From Halarcobacter sp. (GTDB lineage: Bacteria; Campylobacterota; Campylobacteria; Campylobacterales; Arcobacteraceae): a DNA stretch of 64,000 bases. The position numbers and the translations under genes are program-made. A model generated the notes under the pieces. The model was not told the DNA's origin, did no database searches, and saw only the letters and a list, made by a program, of their open reading frames with translations. Position 1 is the first letter of the stretch, and the number at the start of each line of letters is the position of its first letter. The DNA is taken from NCBI RefSeq assembly GCF_963675975.1, contig NZ_OY780939.1, positions 62,001-126,000 on the forward strand, in the 5' to 3' direction. Shown piece by piece: positions 49,611 to 58,177 of the stretch.

Positions 49611-51622
49611 GTATCTTAAATGGATTTGTAAAAGAATTTAATGAAAAATTTGTAAAAAAAGAGGAAGAGTTTGAAGAGGGTTTAGCAGGAGATATAAAAA
49701 GAATAAGAGCAAAACTTCTTGATGAGAAATTCTTACCGTCAATACAATTAAGAAATATTCTTGATAAACAAATTAGACGGGCAAGATATCCAATGGAAGT
49801 TGCAATTACTGGACAATTTTCTTCAGGTAAATCAACTTTTCTTAATGCCCTTTTATCAAAAAATATTTTACCAACGGGTATCACTCCTGTTACATCAAAA
49901 GTAAATTTTATAAATTATGGAGAAGAGTATAAACTAAAAATCACATATTATTCTGGTGCGCAAGAGTATGCTCCAATAGAAGCTATTGCAGATTTTACAG
50001 ACCAAAGAAAACATGATATGAGAGATATTAAATATCTTACACTTTATGCTCCAATGGATATATTAAAAGATATCTCTTTTGTAGATACTCCAGGTCTTAA
50101 TTCACAATCACAAAGTGATACAGATACTACAAGAAGAGTTTTAAGGGATGTTGGTGGGATAATTTGGTTAACTCTAATTGATAATGCTGGAAAACTAAGT
50201 GAAGCTCAAGTTTTAGAAGAATATATGCAACACTTTAAAAATAAATCACTTTGTGTATTAAATCAAAAAGATAAATTTACCCAAGATCAAATTGAGACAA
50301 CAACAAAATATATAAAAGATAAATTTGGTAAGTTTTTTGCTAAAGTAGTTCCCATATCAGCTAAAATGGCCCTTGAGTCAAGGTCTGCTCATAGTGACAT
50401 TTTAATACATGATGAGTATGAAAAATTTATCAAAAAATTTAAAGAAGACTTACGAATTAATGATGTTAATACTTTGAATTTTTTTGAAAAAGATTTTGAA
50501 GACTATAAAAATAAAATTAAAAAGATAAAAGAAATAGATTCATCAGGGAATACAAAACTTCTTGAAGAATCTAATATTCAAGATGTTTTAGATTTCATTG
50601 ATAATACAATTAGACCACAAGCTGCAGAATCAAAAGAATATGCGATTAAAAAAGATTTAAAAGGGATTTGTAATATTTTAGTAAAAGAGTATGAAACTAT
50701 TATTGCCGTATATGATTCTTTAATAGAAATACTTAAAAATGCAGAAGATGATGTTTTAGAAGCCTTTGAAAATATCCATAAAACTTACTCAAAAGAGCTA
50801 TTCTCCGTTTATAACTCATTAGAATCAATTATGGAAAAAATGGCCCATGAAACATATAAAAGTATAAAAAAACAAAAAGCTTCAAGGTATGAAGAAAAAA
50901 GTGGATTTTTACATAAAGATAGTTACGAAAGAATCGAATACGAAACCTATTGGATTGATTCAGATAATGTATATAAAAATCTATTTTATGATGATCAAAC
51001 TATAGATAAAATGTTTAAAAGAGCTATAAAAGAATTAAAACAAGTTGAATTAGATAGTAATGAAGCATATAGAAATGTTTACAGAGAGATCAAACATAGA
51101 ATTCATAGATGGCAAGAACCATATGAACAATTAAAAAAACACAGAGAGATTGCTTCAGATATGGAGTTCTCTTCAACAAGACACTTTGCAGCAAAGGTTT
51201 ATGAAAATGTATTAAGAAGTTTTCATAGAGCAATATTAGAAAATATTTCTGCATTAAGAAAAAAATTTGCATATTTTAATGGAGCACTTTCTTATTCATA
51301 TATACAAACAACTCAAGCAACAATTGCTCACTTTGAGCAACAAATTGCAGAATCAGTTACATTATATGAAAAAGAACCTACAAAATTTACAATTTATCAT
51401 CCAAGAGAAGATGAAATACTAACAAAACTAAAAGCTAATTTTGGATTTGAAAAAATTGAGGATTTCTTAACATCAAAAAGAAATTATCTATTTAAAATTA
51501 TCCAATATTCAAAAAAGCAGTATTTAGATATTAATAAAGATAGAATTGAATTTGTTGAATCAAAAAAACTTGAATATATTAAAAAAATTGAGGATATAAA
51601 AATTATCAAAAACGATATTTAA
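49607..51622 (+). CDS. dynamin-like GTPase, second of a pair (DLP2-type)
   Basis: A 671-residue partner of the preceding gene. The GTPase domain comes early: P-loop TGQFSSGKSTFLNALLS, TGITPVTSKVN, DTPGLNSQSQSD and LNQKDKFT. The remainder is a long helical region (KKDLKGICNILVKEYETI onward). No transmembrane segment is evident, so membrane contact would come from a stalk tip or from the partner. The four-base overlap with DLP1 supports equal production of both. Biological role in this organism is unknown; membrane tethering or remodelling is inferred from the family. Confidence 0.87.
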   Translation: MSILNGFVKEFNEKFVKKEEEFEEGLAGDIKRIRAKLLDEKFLPSIQLRNILDKQIRRARYPMEVAITGQFSSGKSTFLNALLSKNILPTGITPVTSKVNFINYGEEYKLKITYYSGAQEYAPIEAIADFTDQRKHDMRDIKYLTLYAPMDILKDISFVDTPGLNSQSQSDTDTTRRVLRDVGGIIWLTLIDNAGKLSEAQVLEEYMQHFKNKSLCVLNQKDKFTQDQIETTTKYIKDKFGKFFAKVVPISAKMALESRSAHSDILIHDEYEKFIKKFKEDLRINDVNTLNFFEKDFEDYKNKIKKIKEIDSSGNTKLLEESNIQDVLDFIDNTIRPQAAESKEYAIKKDLKGICNILVKEYETIIAVYDSLIEILKNAEDDVLEAFENIHKTYSKELFSVYNSLESIMEKMAHETYKSIKKQKASRYEEKSGFLHKDSYERIEYETYWIDSDNVYKNLFYDDQTIDKMFKRAIKELKQVELDSNEAYRNVYREIKHRIHRWQEPYEQLKKHREIASDMEFSSTRHFAAKVYENVLRSFHRAILENISALRKKFAYFNGALSYSYIQTTQATIAHFEQQIAESVTLYEKEPTKFTIYHPREDEILTKLKANFGFEKIEDFLTSKRNYLFKIIQYSKKQYLDINKDRIEFVESKKLEYIKKIEDIKIIKNDI

Positions 51623-51659
51623 TATACCCTTTACTTAAATATAATTTAATTCTTTATTA

Positions 51660-51682
51660 TATATAATTTTAGGAATTATATA
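51660..51682. repeat. A/T palindrome before the 51697 membrane protein gene
   Basis: TATATAATT and AATTATATA are perfect inverted copies around a five-base centre (TTAGG), ending 14 bases before the start codon. It may be part of the promoter region or an RNA hairpin near the ribosome site (AAGGA). Confidence 0.3.
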
Positions 51683-51696
51683 TTAAGGATTAAGTT

Positions 51697-52725
51697 ATGT
51701 ATGAGAAAATACTTGTTTCAACTTTTGATTCAATATTCAAAAATTTTGACAAACTATTTCAAAAACTTTTAATACCAATTTTTTTATTAGTTCTAATAGA
51801 ATATTTTTATACAAATTTTATAAATGATAATGCAATCTCTAATATAAAAAATGGAAACTTTGATTTAAATCAGTTAGCAATAATTTTTTTATTATTATTC
51901 TTACTGATGATGATTAACATATCAATAGCAATTACAACTCATAGAGTTTCAATATTAGGAAATAACTCTGTATCAAATTTTGGTTCAGCAATTTTAGGAA
52001 AAAGAGAATTTAAATTTTTATTTAAATCAATACAATTATGTTTTATATTAGCAATACCTACTTTCTTACTTTCTTTTATACCTACTGTAGGAATATATAT
52101 AGCTATAGGTGTAGCTGTTATAATTAGTAGCAGACTTTCACTTGTATTTCCTGCTCTTGCCTGTGATAATAATATGAGTTTTAAAGAGAGTTGGAATATA
52201 ACAAAAAGATACAAGCTTCTAACATTTATTATGATAGTTGTTTTTCCTGCAATATTTTCTTTTAGTGTAGCATTTGTATATAACTTAGCAATAGGATTTT
52301 TAGTAAAAGTTGTAAGTGAATATTTTTCAATTTTATACTCTTTTTTAAATATATTTATTATGATATTTACAATTAGTGTTATATCTAGTGTTTACAAATA
52401 TATTTACAATATGCTATTTACAGAGATAAAAAAAGAACATAATGAAAAGCCAAATGAGGTTATTGAATCTTCTGATAAAAATTTTCAAAAAATTGAAATA
52501 AAAAATTTTAAGAATATCTCATTTGAATCTTTAAAAAAAGAGTTATATTCTCAATGTAAGAAATTTAATTTTTGTGAAATTGTATTTGACAGAACAAATG
52601 TTTGGATTATAAAAAATCCGGAAGAAGAAGAGTCTTATTTATCATTAAGATATGATAATAATATCTATACAATAGTCGCTAAAAACTGCACTATACCAAG
52701 ATTAGATATACTCAAAAAAAACTAG
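51697..52725 (+). CDS. polytopic membrane protein of unknown function
   Basis: Not recognised with confidence. The 342 residues have about six hydrophobic segments (roughly 24-40, 64-90, 111-130, 132-150, 174-200, 215-240) and a charged soluble C-terminal domain of about 95 residues with no motif I know. The layout and the phrase SRLSLVFPALACDNNMSFKESW resemble bacterial YciC/glycerophosphodiesterase membrane-domain proteins, a weak link. It follows the dynamin pair in the same direction after 74 bases and has its own AAGGAT ribosome site. A link to the dynamins is possible but unproven. Confidence 0.6.
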   Translation: MYEKILVSTFDSIFKNFDKLFQKLLIPIFLLVLIEYFYTNFINDNAISNIKNGNFDLNQLAIIFLLLFLLMMINISIAITTHRVSILGNNSVSNFGSAILGKREFKFLFKSIQLCFILAIPTFLLSFIPTVGIYIAIGVAVIISSRLSLVFPALACDNNMSFKESWNITKRYKLLTFIMIVVFPAIFSFSVAFVYNLAIGFLVKVVSEYFSILYSFLNIFIMIFTISVISSVYKYIYNMLFTEIKKEHNEKPNEVIESSDKNFQKIEIKNFKNISFESLKKELYSQCKKFNFCEIVFDRTNVWIIKNPEEEESYLSLRYDNNIYTIVAKNCTIPRLDILKKN

Positions 52726-52823
52726 ATATTATATATATTTTTTTAATATTATAAATATATTTTAAGTAAATAATTTAAACAAAATATAATAATATAATAG
52801 CGACTGTGTCGAATATTCGCATT

Positions 52824-52859
52824 TGTTACAAAAAAGATATAAAGTGGTAACATAATTGT
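52824..52859. promoter_or_regulatory. candidate operator upstream of the thiamine-diphosphate enzyme gene
   Basis: TGTTAC (52824-52829) and GTAACA (52847-52852) form an inverted pair 23 bases apart. The second half runs into CATAATTGTG (52851-52860), identical over ten bases to the element at 43452-43461 before frdC. A -10-like TATAAA lies near 52904. All of this is between an unrelated gene and the start of the catabolic pair. Confidence 0.35.
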
Positions 52860-52932
52860 GATACTTAACATCAATTTAAAACAAAATGTGTGAAAATCCT
52901 TGATATAAAATAATTTACATAATGGAGACATA

Positions 52933-54588
52933 ATGAACGCGTCAGATTTATTTATTAAAGCGTTAGAAAATGAAGGTGTTGAATATATTTTTGGTATTCC
53001 AGGGGAAGAAAATCTAGACTTACTAGAAGCTCTTAGAAAATCAGACAAAATCAAACTAATTTTAACAAGACATGAGCAAGGTGCAGGTTTTATGGCTGCA
53101 ACTTATGGTAGATTAACAGGAAAAGTTGGTGTTTGTGTATCAACTCTAGGGCCAGGAGCTACTAACTTTACAACAGCTGCTGCTTATGCACAATTAGGTG
53201 CTATGCCAATGATGATGATTACAGGTCAAAAACCAATTAAAAAATCAAAACAAGGAAGATTTCAGATTATTGATGTTGTTGGTATGATGAAACCATTAAC
53301 AAAATATGCGAAAGTTGTTGTAAATGGTAATAATGTACCATCTATGATTAGAGAAGCATTTAAAATTGCTACAACTGAAAGACCAGGTGCTGTTCATATT
53401 GAGTTCCCTGAAGATATTTCAGCTGAAGAAGATGTAGAAGATAACATCTATCCAGTACAATCATTTGAATATCCAACAGCACATAAAAAATCAATTTCTG
53501 ATGCAGTTAAGATGATTGAAAAAGCTAAAAGACCATTATTATGTATTGGTAATGCTGCAAACAGAGATGATATTTCTACAGCTTTAACTGATTTCGTTAA
53601 TGAAACTGGTATTCCATTCTTCTCTACTCAAATGGGTAAAGGTGTTGTTGATGAGAACCACAAATTATGTTTATCAACTGCTGCATTATCTAAAGATGAC
53701 TTTATTCACTGCGCAATTGAAAGATCAGATTTAATCATCAATGTTGGTCACGATGTAATTGAAAAACCACCATTCTTTATGGAAAATGAAAAAGATTCAA
53801 CAAAAGTTATTCATGTAAACTTCTTCCCATCTGAAGTTGATGATACTTATTTCCCACAATTAGACGTTGTAGGAGATATTGCAACAAGTATGGAAAAAAT
53901 CACTAATAATATCTCTAAACAAGATCATTGGGATTTTGAATACTATGCAAGATTAGCAGACGAGATTAGAACTAGACTTTCTAAATACTTTGGTGATACA
54001 AGATTCCCAATCTTACCACAAAGAGCAGTTAGAACAATCAGACAAACATTAACAAGTGACGATGACATTGTAACACTTGATAATGGTGTTTACAAAATCT
54101 GGTTTGCAAGAAACTACAGATGTGCTAAGCCTAATACATTGTTATTAGATAATGCATTAGCAACAATGGGAGCAGGACTTCCATCTGGTATGGCAGCAAA
54201 AATGGTTAACCCAGATTCAAAAGTTGTTGCAGTGTGTGGTGACGGTGGATTCATGATGAATGATCAAGAGATGGAGACAGCAGTTAGACTAGGACTTGAT
54301 TTAACAGTTATTATCTTAAATGACAACTCATATGGTATGATTAAATGGAAACAAGCTGGTATGGGATTTGAAAACTTTGGACTTGATTTACAAAACCCTG
54401 ATTTTGTTAAATTTGCTGAGTCATTTGGAGCAAAAGGTTATAGACCACAATCTTGTGAAGAGTTTGAAGAAGTTTTAGAAAAATGTGTTAATGGAAAAGG
54501 TGTGCACTTAATTGACCTTGCTGTAGATTACTCATTAAATCACTCGATTTTAAATGAGTTATTAGCTAAAAAAGAGTGTATATTATAA
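52933..54588 (+). CDS. thiamine diphosphate-dependent enzyme, acetolactate synthase (AlsS/IlvB)-like, substrate unknown
   Basis: A 551-residue enzyme of the pyruvate-oxidase/acetolactate synthase fold. The N-terminal Pyr domain has the cofactor-activating Glu48 in RHEQGAGFMA and the GPGATNF block. The PP domain carries the diphosphate motif GDGGFMMNDQEMETAVR (Asp437) through NDNSYGM. It resembles catabolic AlsS more than Xsc (sulfoacetaldehyde acetyltransferase). No small regulatory subunit gene follows, arguing against branched-chain amino acid synthesis. The next gene, 21 bases on, is an aldehyde dehydrogenase, so I infer a 2-oxo acid is decarboxylated or cleaved to an aldehyde that the partner oxidises. 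The pair ends in a strong terminator. Confidence 0.8.
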   Translation: MNASDLFIKALENEGVEYIFGIPGEENLDLLEALRKSDKIKLILTRHEQGAGFMAATYGRLTGKVGVCVSTLGPGATNFTTAAAYAQLGAMPMMMITGQKPIKKSKQGRFQIIDVVGMMKPLTKYAKVVVNGNNVPSMIREAFKIATTERPGAVHIEFPEDISAEEDVEDNIYPVQSFEYPTAHKKSISDAVKMIEKAKRPLLCIGNAANRDDISTALTDFVNETGIPFFSTQMGKGVVDENHKLCLSTAALSKDDFIHCAIERSDLIINVGHDVIEKPPFFMENEKDSTKVIHVNFFPSEVDDTYFPQLDVVGDIATSMEKITNNISKQDHWDFEYYARLADEIRTRLSKYFGDTRFPILPQRAVRTIRQTLTSDDDIVTLDNGVYKIWFARNYRCAKPNTLLLDNALATMGAGLPSGMAAKMVNPDSKVVAVCGDGGFMMNDQEMETAVRLGLDLTVIILNDNSYGMIKWKQAGMGFENFGLDLQNPDFVKFAESFGAKGYRPQSCEEFEEVLEKCVNGKGVHLIDLAVDYSLNHSILNELLAKKECIL

Positions 54589-54609
54589 TTTTTAAGGAGA
54601 ATGAATAAA

Positions 54610-56001
54610 ATGAGTACAATAGAAGTAACATCACCATATGATGATAGCGTAGTAGGAACAGTTCCATTTAGTACAAACGAAGAAGTACAAGCTGCTATAG
54701 ATTTAGCACATGCAACTTTCTTAGATCATAAAAACCACTTACCAAAGTATAAAAGAGTTGCTATCTTAGAAAAAGTTGCTGAAATTATGTCTTCACAAGT
54801 TGAAGAATTAACTAAACTTTGTGCATCTGAAGGTGGTAAACCTTGGATTGATTCTGAGGTTGAAGTTTACAGAGCTATCAATGGTGTTAAGCTTGCAATT
54901 GAAGCTTTAGGTTCATTAGAAGGTAAAGAGGTTGCTATGGGTCACACTGCTTCTTCTGCTAACAGAATGGCTTATACTTTCAAAGAACCTATTGGGGTTG
55001 TTGCTGCAATCTCTGCTTTTAACCACCCTTTTAACTTAGCTATTCACCAAGTTATCCCTGCTATTGCTGTTGGGTGTCCTGTGGTTATTAAACCTGCAAC
55101 TCAAACTCCTATGTCTGCTATTAGATTAGTAGAAATCTTAGAAGAAGCTGGTCTTCCTAAAGGTTGGGCTCAAGCTGTTGTTTGTGACAGAACTGGTGGG
55201 GAATTATTAGCTACATCTCCTAAAGTTAGTTTCTTAACTTTCATTGGTTCTGGTGCTGTTGGTTGGTATTTAAATTCTAAAGTTTCTAATGGTACTAGAG
55301 TTGCTTTAGAGCATGGTGGGGTTGCTCCTGTTATTGTTGAGCCTGATGCGGATATTGATGCTATGATTCCTGATTTAGGTAAAGGTGGTTTCTACCATGC
55401 TGGTCAAGTTTGTGTTTCTGTTCAAAGAGTTTATGTTCACGAATCTATTGTTGACGAGGTAGCTTCTAAGCTTTCTGATTATGCTTCTAAGTTAGTTGTT
55501 GGTAATCAATTAGACCCTAAAACTGAAGTTGGTCCTTTAATTAACAACAATGAAGTTAACAGAGTTGAAGAGTGGGTTAACGAAGCTGTTGAGAAAGGTG
55601 CTAAAGTTTTAACTGGTGGTAAGAGAATCTCTAATTCTTGTTATGAGCCTACTGTTCTTTTAAATCCTGCTGACGATGCTTTAGTTTCTACTAAAGAGGT
55701 ATTTGGTCCTGTTGTTTGTGTTTATTCTTATTCTGACATGGAAGAGGCTATTGACAGAGCTAACTCTTTAGAGGTTTCTTTCCAAGCTGCTGTATTTACT
55801 AAGAACATTGACAAAGCTTTAAGAGCTGTTAAGAGAATCAACGGTACTACTGTAATGGTTAACGACCACACTGCATTTAGAGTTGACTGGATGCCATTTG
55901 GTGGTGCTAAGGCTTCTGGTCTTGGTGTTGGTGGTATTCACGACTCTATGGAAGAAATGACTAACGAAAAACTTCTTGTTATCAAGTCTCCTGTTTTATA
56001 A
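54610..56001 (+). CDS. NAD(P)-dependent aldehyde dehydrogenase, partner of the ThDP enzyme
   Basis: A 463-residue aldehyde dehydrogenase. I use the ATG at 54610 (MSTIEVTSPYDD): the ATG at 54601 sits directly on the AAGGAG ribosome site. The general base is Glu234 in ALEHGG (usually ELGG) and the nucleophile Cys268 in GQVCVSVQR. The cofactor region FNHPFNLAIHQVIPA and the glycine block FIGSGAVG are in place. Aldehyde specificity is not visible; semialdehydes or sulfo/phospho-aldehydes are possible. Codon choice changes after about 54,950: Ala, Val, Pro and Thr codons switch from A-ending to T-ending, unlike most genes here. Confidence 0.88.
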   Translation: MSTIEVTSPYDDSVVGTVPFSTNEEVQAAIDLAHATFLDHKNHLPKYKRVAILEKVAEIMSSQVEELTKLCASEGGKPWIDSEVEVYRAINGVKLAIEALGSLEGKEVAMGHTASSANRMAYTFKEPIGVVAAISAFNHPFNLAIHQVIPAIAVGCPVVIKPATQTPMSAIRLVEILEEAGLPKGWAQAVVCDRTGGELLATSPKVSFLTFIGSGAVGWYLNSKVSNGTRVALEHGGVAPVIVEPDADIDAMIPDLGKGGFYHAGQVCVSVQRVYVHESIVDEVASKLSDYASKLVVGNQLDPKTEVGPLINNNEVNRVEEWVNEAVEKGAKVLTGGKRISNSCYEPTVLLNPADDALVSTKEVFGPVVCVYSYSDMEEAIDRANSLEVSFQAAVFTKNIDKALRAVKRINGTTVMVNDHTAFRVDWMPFGGAKASGLGVGGIHDSMEEMTNEKLLVIKSPVL

Positions 56002-56008
56002 TACTTTA

Positions 56009-56045
56009 TTAGTGAAGAGTTTATCTCTTCACTAATTTTCTTTTT
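56009..56045 (+). terminator. intrinsic terminator after the ThDP enzyme-aldehyde dehydrogenase pair
   Basis: TAGTGAAGAG (56010-56019) and CTCTTCACTA (56025-56034) form a perfect 10-bp stem with a five-base loop, followed by ATTTTCTTTTTT. It closes this transcript before the convergent response regulator gene. Confidence 0.9.
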
Positions 56046-56049
56046 TATT

Positions 56050-56784
56050 CTATTTTATTTCGTGGGTATATCCCATCCCATATATATTTTTAATATGTAA
56101 TCCCGGAACTTTTTTTCTTAATCTATAAATTAAACTTTTTAAGTGGGAAATATCTGGATTTAAATCAAACTCTTCATACCAAATTATATTTATAAGTTCA
56201 TCTACTGTACATATTTTTCCATTATTATTTAAAATAGTATTAACAAAACGAATCTCATTTTTAGTTAAATCTATAGCTTCACCATCTTGAATCAATTTCT
56301 TTTTATTTTTATCCCATATTAAAGATTCATTTATTTTTAAAATAGTGTCATCTTTATTTAAATTTGCATGGTAAATTTGATTACATAATTTAAAAATATC
56401 TTCTAAGAAGTAGTTATAATCAATTGGCTTTGTAAAAAATTGATGAATTCCTAAATTTACTAATGGTAATAAGTATTCAAATTCATTTCTAGCAGAAAGG
56501 ATTATTACTAATTGTTTTTCATTGATTTTATATATAGAGTCAACCAACTGAACCCCATCAAAGTTTGGCATTTTTATATCTGAAATTATTAAGTCGTAGT
56601 ATTTTCCAGTATTTTTATTATACTCTTCATACTTTTTAAGTGCATCTAACCCATCAACAGCTGTAGTAACTTTTGGAAAAATATCTTGGAGTAATTCAGA
56701 AAACTCTTTTCTAAAATCAATATCATCTTCTACAAAAAGTATATTTATATCTCTAGTATATTTTTTTAATAAACCATAGTCCAT
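56050..56784 (-). CDS. OmpR/PhoB-family response regulator
   Basis: A 244-residue DNA-binding regulator. The receiver domain (ILFVEDDIDFRKEF, phosphoacceptor Asp69 in LIISDIKMP, and K in FTKPIDYN) is followed by a winged-helix domain from about 148 to 244 (LTKNEIRFVNTIL, VDELINIIWYEE, HLKSLIYRLRKKVPG, IKNIYGMGY). It is divergent from the receiver-kinase gene (171-base gap) and convergent with the aldehyde dehydrogenase gene. It probably takes phosphate from one or both kinases next to it and controls the surrounding catabolic genes. Confidence 0.9.
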   Translation of the reverse strand: MDYGLLKKYTRDINILFVEDDIDFRKEFSELLQDIFPKVTTAVDGLDALKKYEEYNKNTGKYYDLIISDIKMPNFDGVQLVDSIYKINEKQLVIILSARNEFEYLLPLVNLGIHQFFTKPIDYNYFLEDIFKLCNQIYHANLNKDDTILKINESLIWDKNKKKLIQDGEAIDLTKNEIRFVNTILNNNGKICTVDELINIIWYEEFDLNPDISHLKSLIYRLRKKVPGLHIKNIYGMGYTHEIK

Positions 56785-56955
56785 TAAATTCCTTTTACAT
56801 GGGTGTTTAAAGAGTATTATATTATCATTTTAAGACTTTAAATATGCAATGAAAGCATATAAATATTATAATCATATATTCAATTATATACTAGTTGGTA
56901 ATATTATTTGACTACTATTTAGTGATATACTATTCAAAACGCCGAAAGAGATATT

Positions 56956-58146
56956 ATGATAAATAACAAAATTTTAGAAAATATAACAGTACTTTATGCT
57001 GAAGATGAATCAATTATCCAAAAAGGTATTACAGAAACTCTAAATCTTTTTGAAATAGATGTAATATGTGCACAAAATGGTCAAGAGGGTTTATCAATTT
57101 TTGAATCTAGTGATAAAAAAATTGACCTAATTTTAACAGATATTAAAATGCCAAAACTAGATGGTTTGGAGATGATTAAAAAAATTAGAGAAATAGATAA
57201 AGATATTCCAATAATTATTACAACTGCCCACCAAGAAACAACATATCTAATGCAATCAATTGAATTAAACATAAGTGCTTATGTACTAAAACCTATTGAT
57301 ATTTATAAACTAGAAGAATCTTTGATAAAAGCAATTGAACCAAAAGTATTAAGAGAAAAGTTAATAGAAAAAAACAAAAAACTTGAAATAGAAATACAAA
57401 AAAATGAAGAGAAACAAAAAGTTATGGAGGCTCAATCAAGATTTGCTGCAATGGGAGAGATGATTAGTATGATAGCTCACCAATGGAGACAACCTTTAGC
57501 TTCAATTGGAACAGCATCATTTAATCTTAAATATAAACTCTTATCAGGAAAATTTGATTTAGAAACAAAACAAGGAAGAGATGAACAAGCTGAATTTTTC
57601 ACTAATAAACTAGATGAAATAGAGTTTTATGTACAAAATCTAACTACAACAATAGATGATTTTAGAAACTTTTATAAAACAGATAAAATTTTAGTTTTAG
57701 AAAATATAGAAAAACCTATAAAAAATGCTTTAAAAATTATAGAAAAAGATTTACAAACAAATAATATAGAAGTAATACTTGATTTTAAAAGTGAAAAGAA
57801 AATCAATATTTATGAAAATGAGATAATTCATGTAATCATTAACCTACTAAAAAATGCCCAAGATAAATTTTTAGAAAAAAATATAAATAATGCAAAAATC
57901 GAAGTTAAAACTGAAGATTTAGATACTGGAATTAAAGTAGAAATCTATGACAACGGTGGCGGAATAGAAAAAGAAAATATAGATTTTATTTTTGAACCAT
58001 ATTTCTCTACTAAAAAAGAAAAAAATGGAACAGGTATTGGTCTTTATATGTCAAAAATCATTATAGAAAAAAACCACAATGGTAAAATATGCGCAAGCAA
58101 TACAAATGATGGAGTTACTTTTTCTATAATCTTGGAATCTGTGTGA
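56956..58146 (+). CDS. receiver-histidine kinase (REC-HisKA-HATPase), cytoplasmic
   Basis: A 396-residue protein with an N-terminal receiver (Asp62 in LILTDIKMP, K in VLKPIDIYK), a coiled-coil linker (about 125-165) and a kinase core with phosphoacceptor His175 in MIAHQWRQPL, N-box IINLLKNAQDKF, and the G boxes DNGGGIE and GTGIGLYMSK. It has no membrane segment or sensor domain, so its input is the receiver. A close relative of its kinase core is in the next gene (MGEMISMIAHQWRQPL is shared). A TATACT -10 candidate lies at 56926-56931. Confidence 0.9.
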   Translation: MINNKILENITVLYAEDESIIQKGITETLNLFEIDVICAQNGQEGLSIFESSDKKIDLILTDIKMPKLDGLEMIKKIREIDKDIPIIITTAHQETTYLMQSIELNISAYVLKPIDIYKLEESLIKAIEPKVLREKLIEKNKKLEIEIQKNEEKQKVMEAQSRFAAMGEMISMIAHQWRQPLASIGTASFNLKYKLLSGKFDLETKQGRDEQAEFFTNKLDEIEFYVQNLTTTIDDFRNFYKTDKILVLENIEKPIKNALKIIEKDLQTNNIEVILDFKSEKKINIYENEIIHVIINLLKNAQDKFLEKNINNAKIEVKTEDLDTGIKVEIYDNGGGIEKENIDFIFEPYFSTKKEKNGTGIGLYMSKIIIEKNHNGKICASNTNDGVTFSIILESV

Positions 58147-58177
58147 TATAATTATTAAAATATTTTGGAGTCTTTGT

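Noticed and set aside
52933-54588. Assignment of the ThDP enzyme as sulfoacetaldehyde acetyltransferase (Xsc)
   Set aside because: The N-terminal and middle blocks resemble AlsS/IlvB and not Xsc as I remember it; a search would be needed to settle it.
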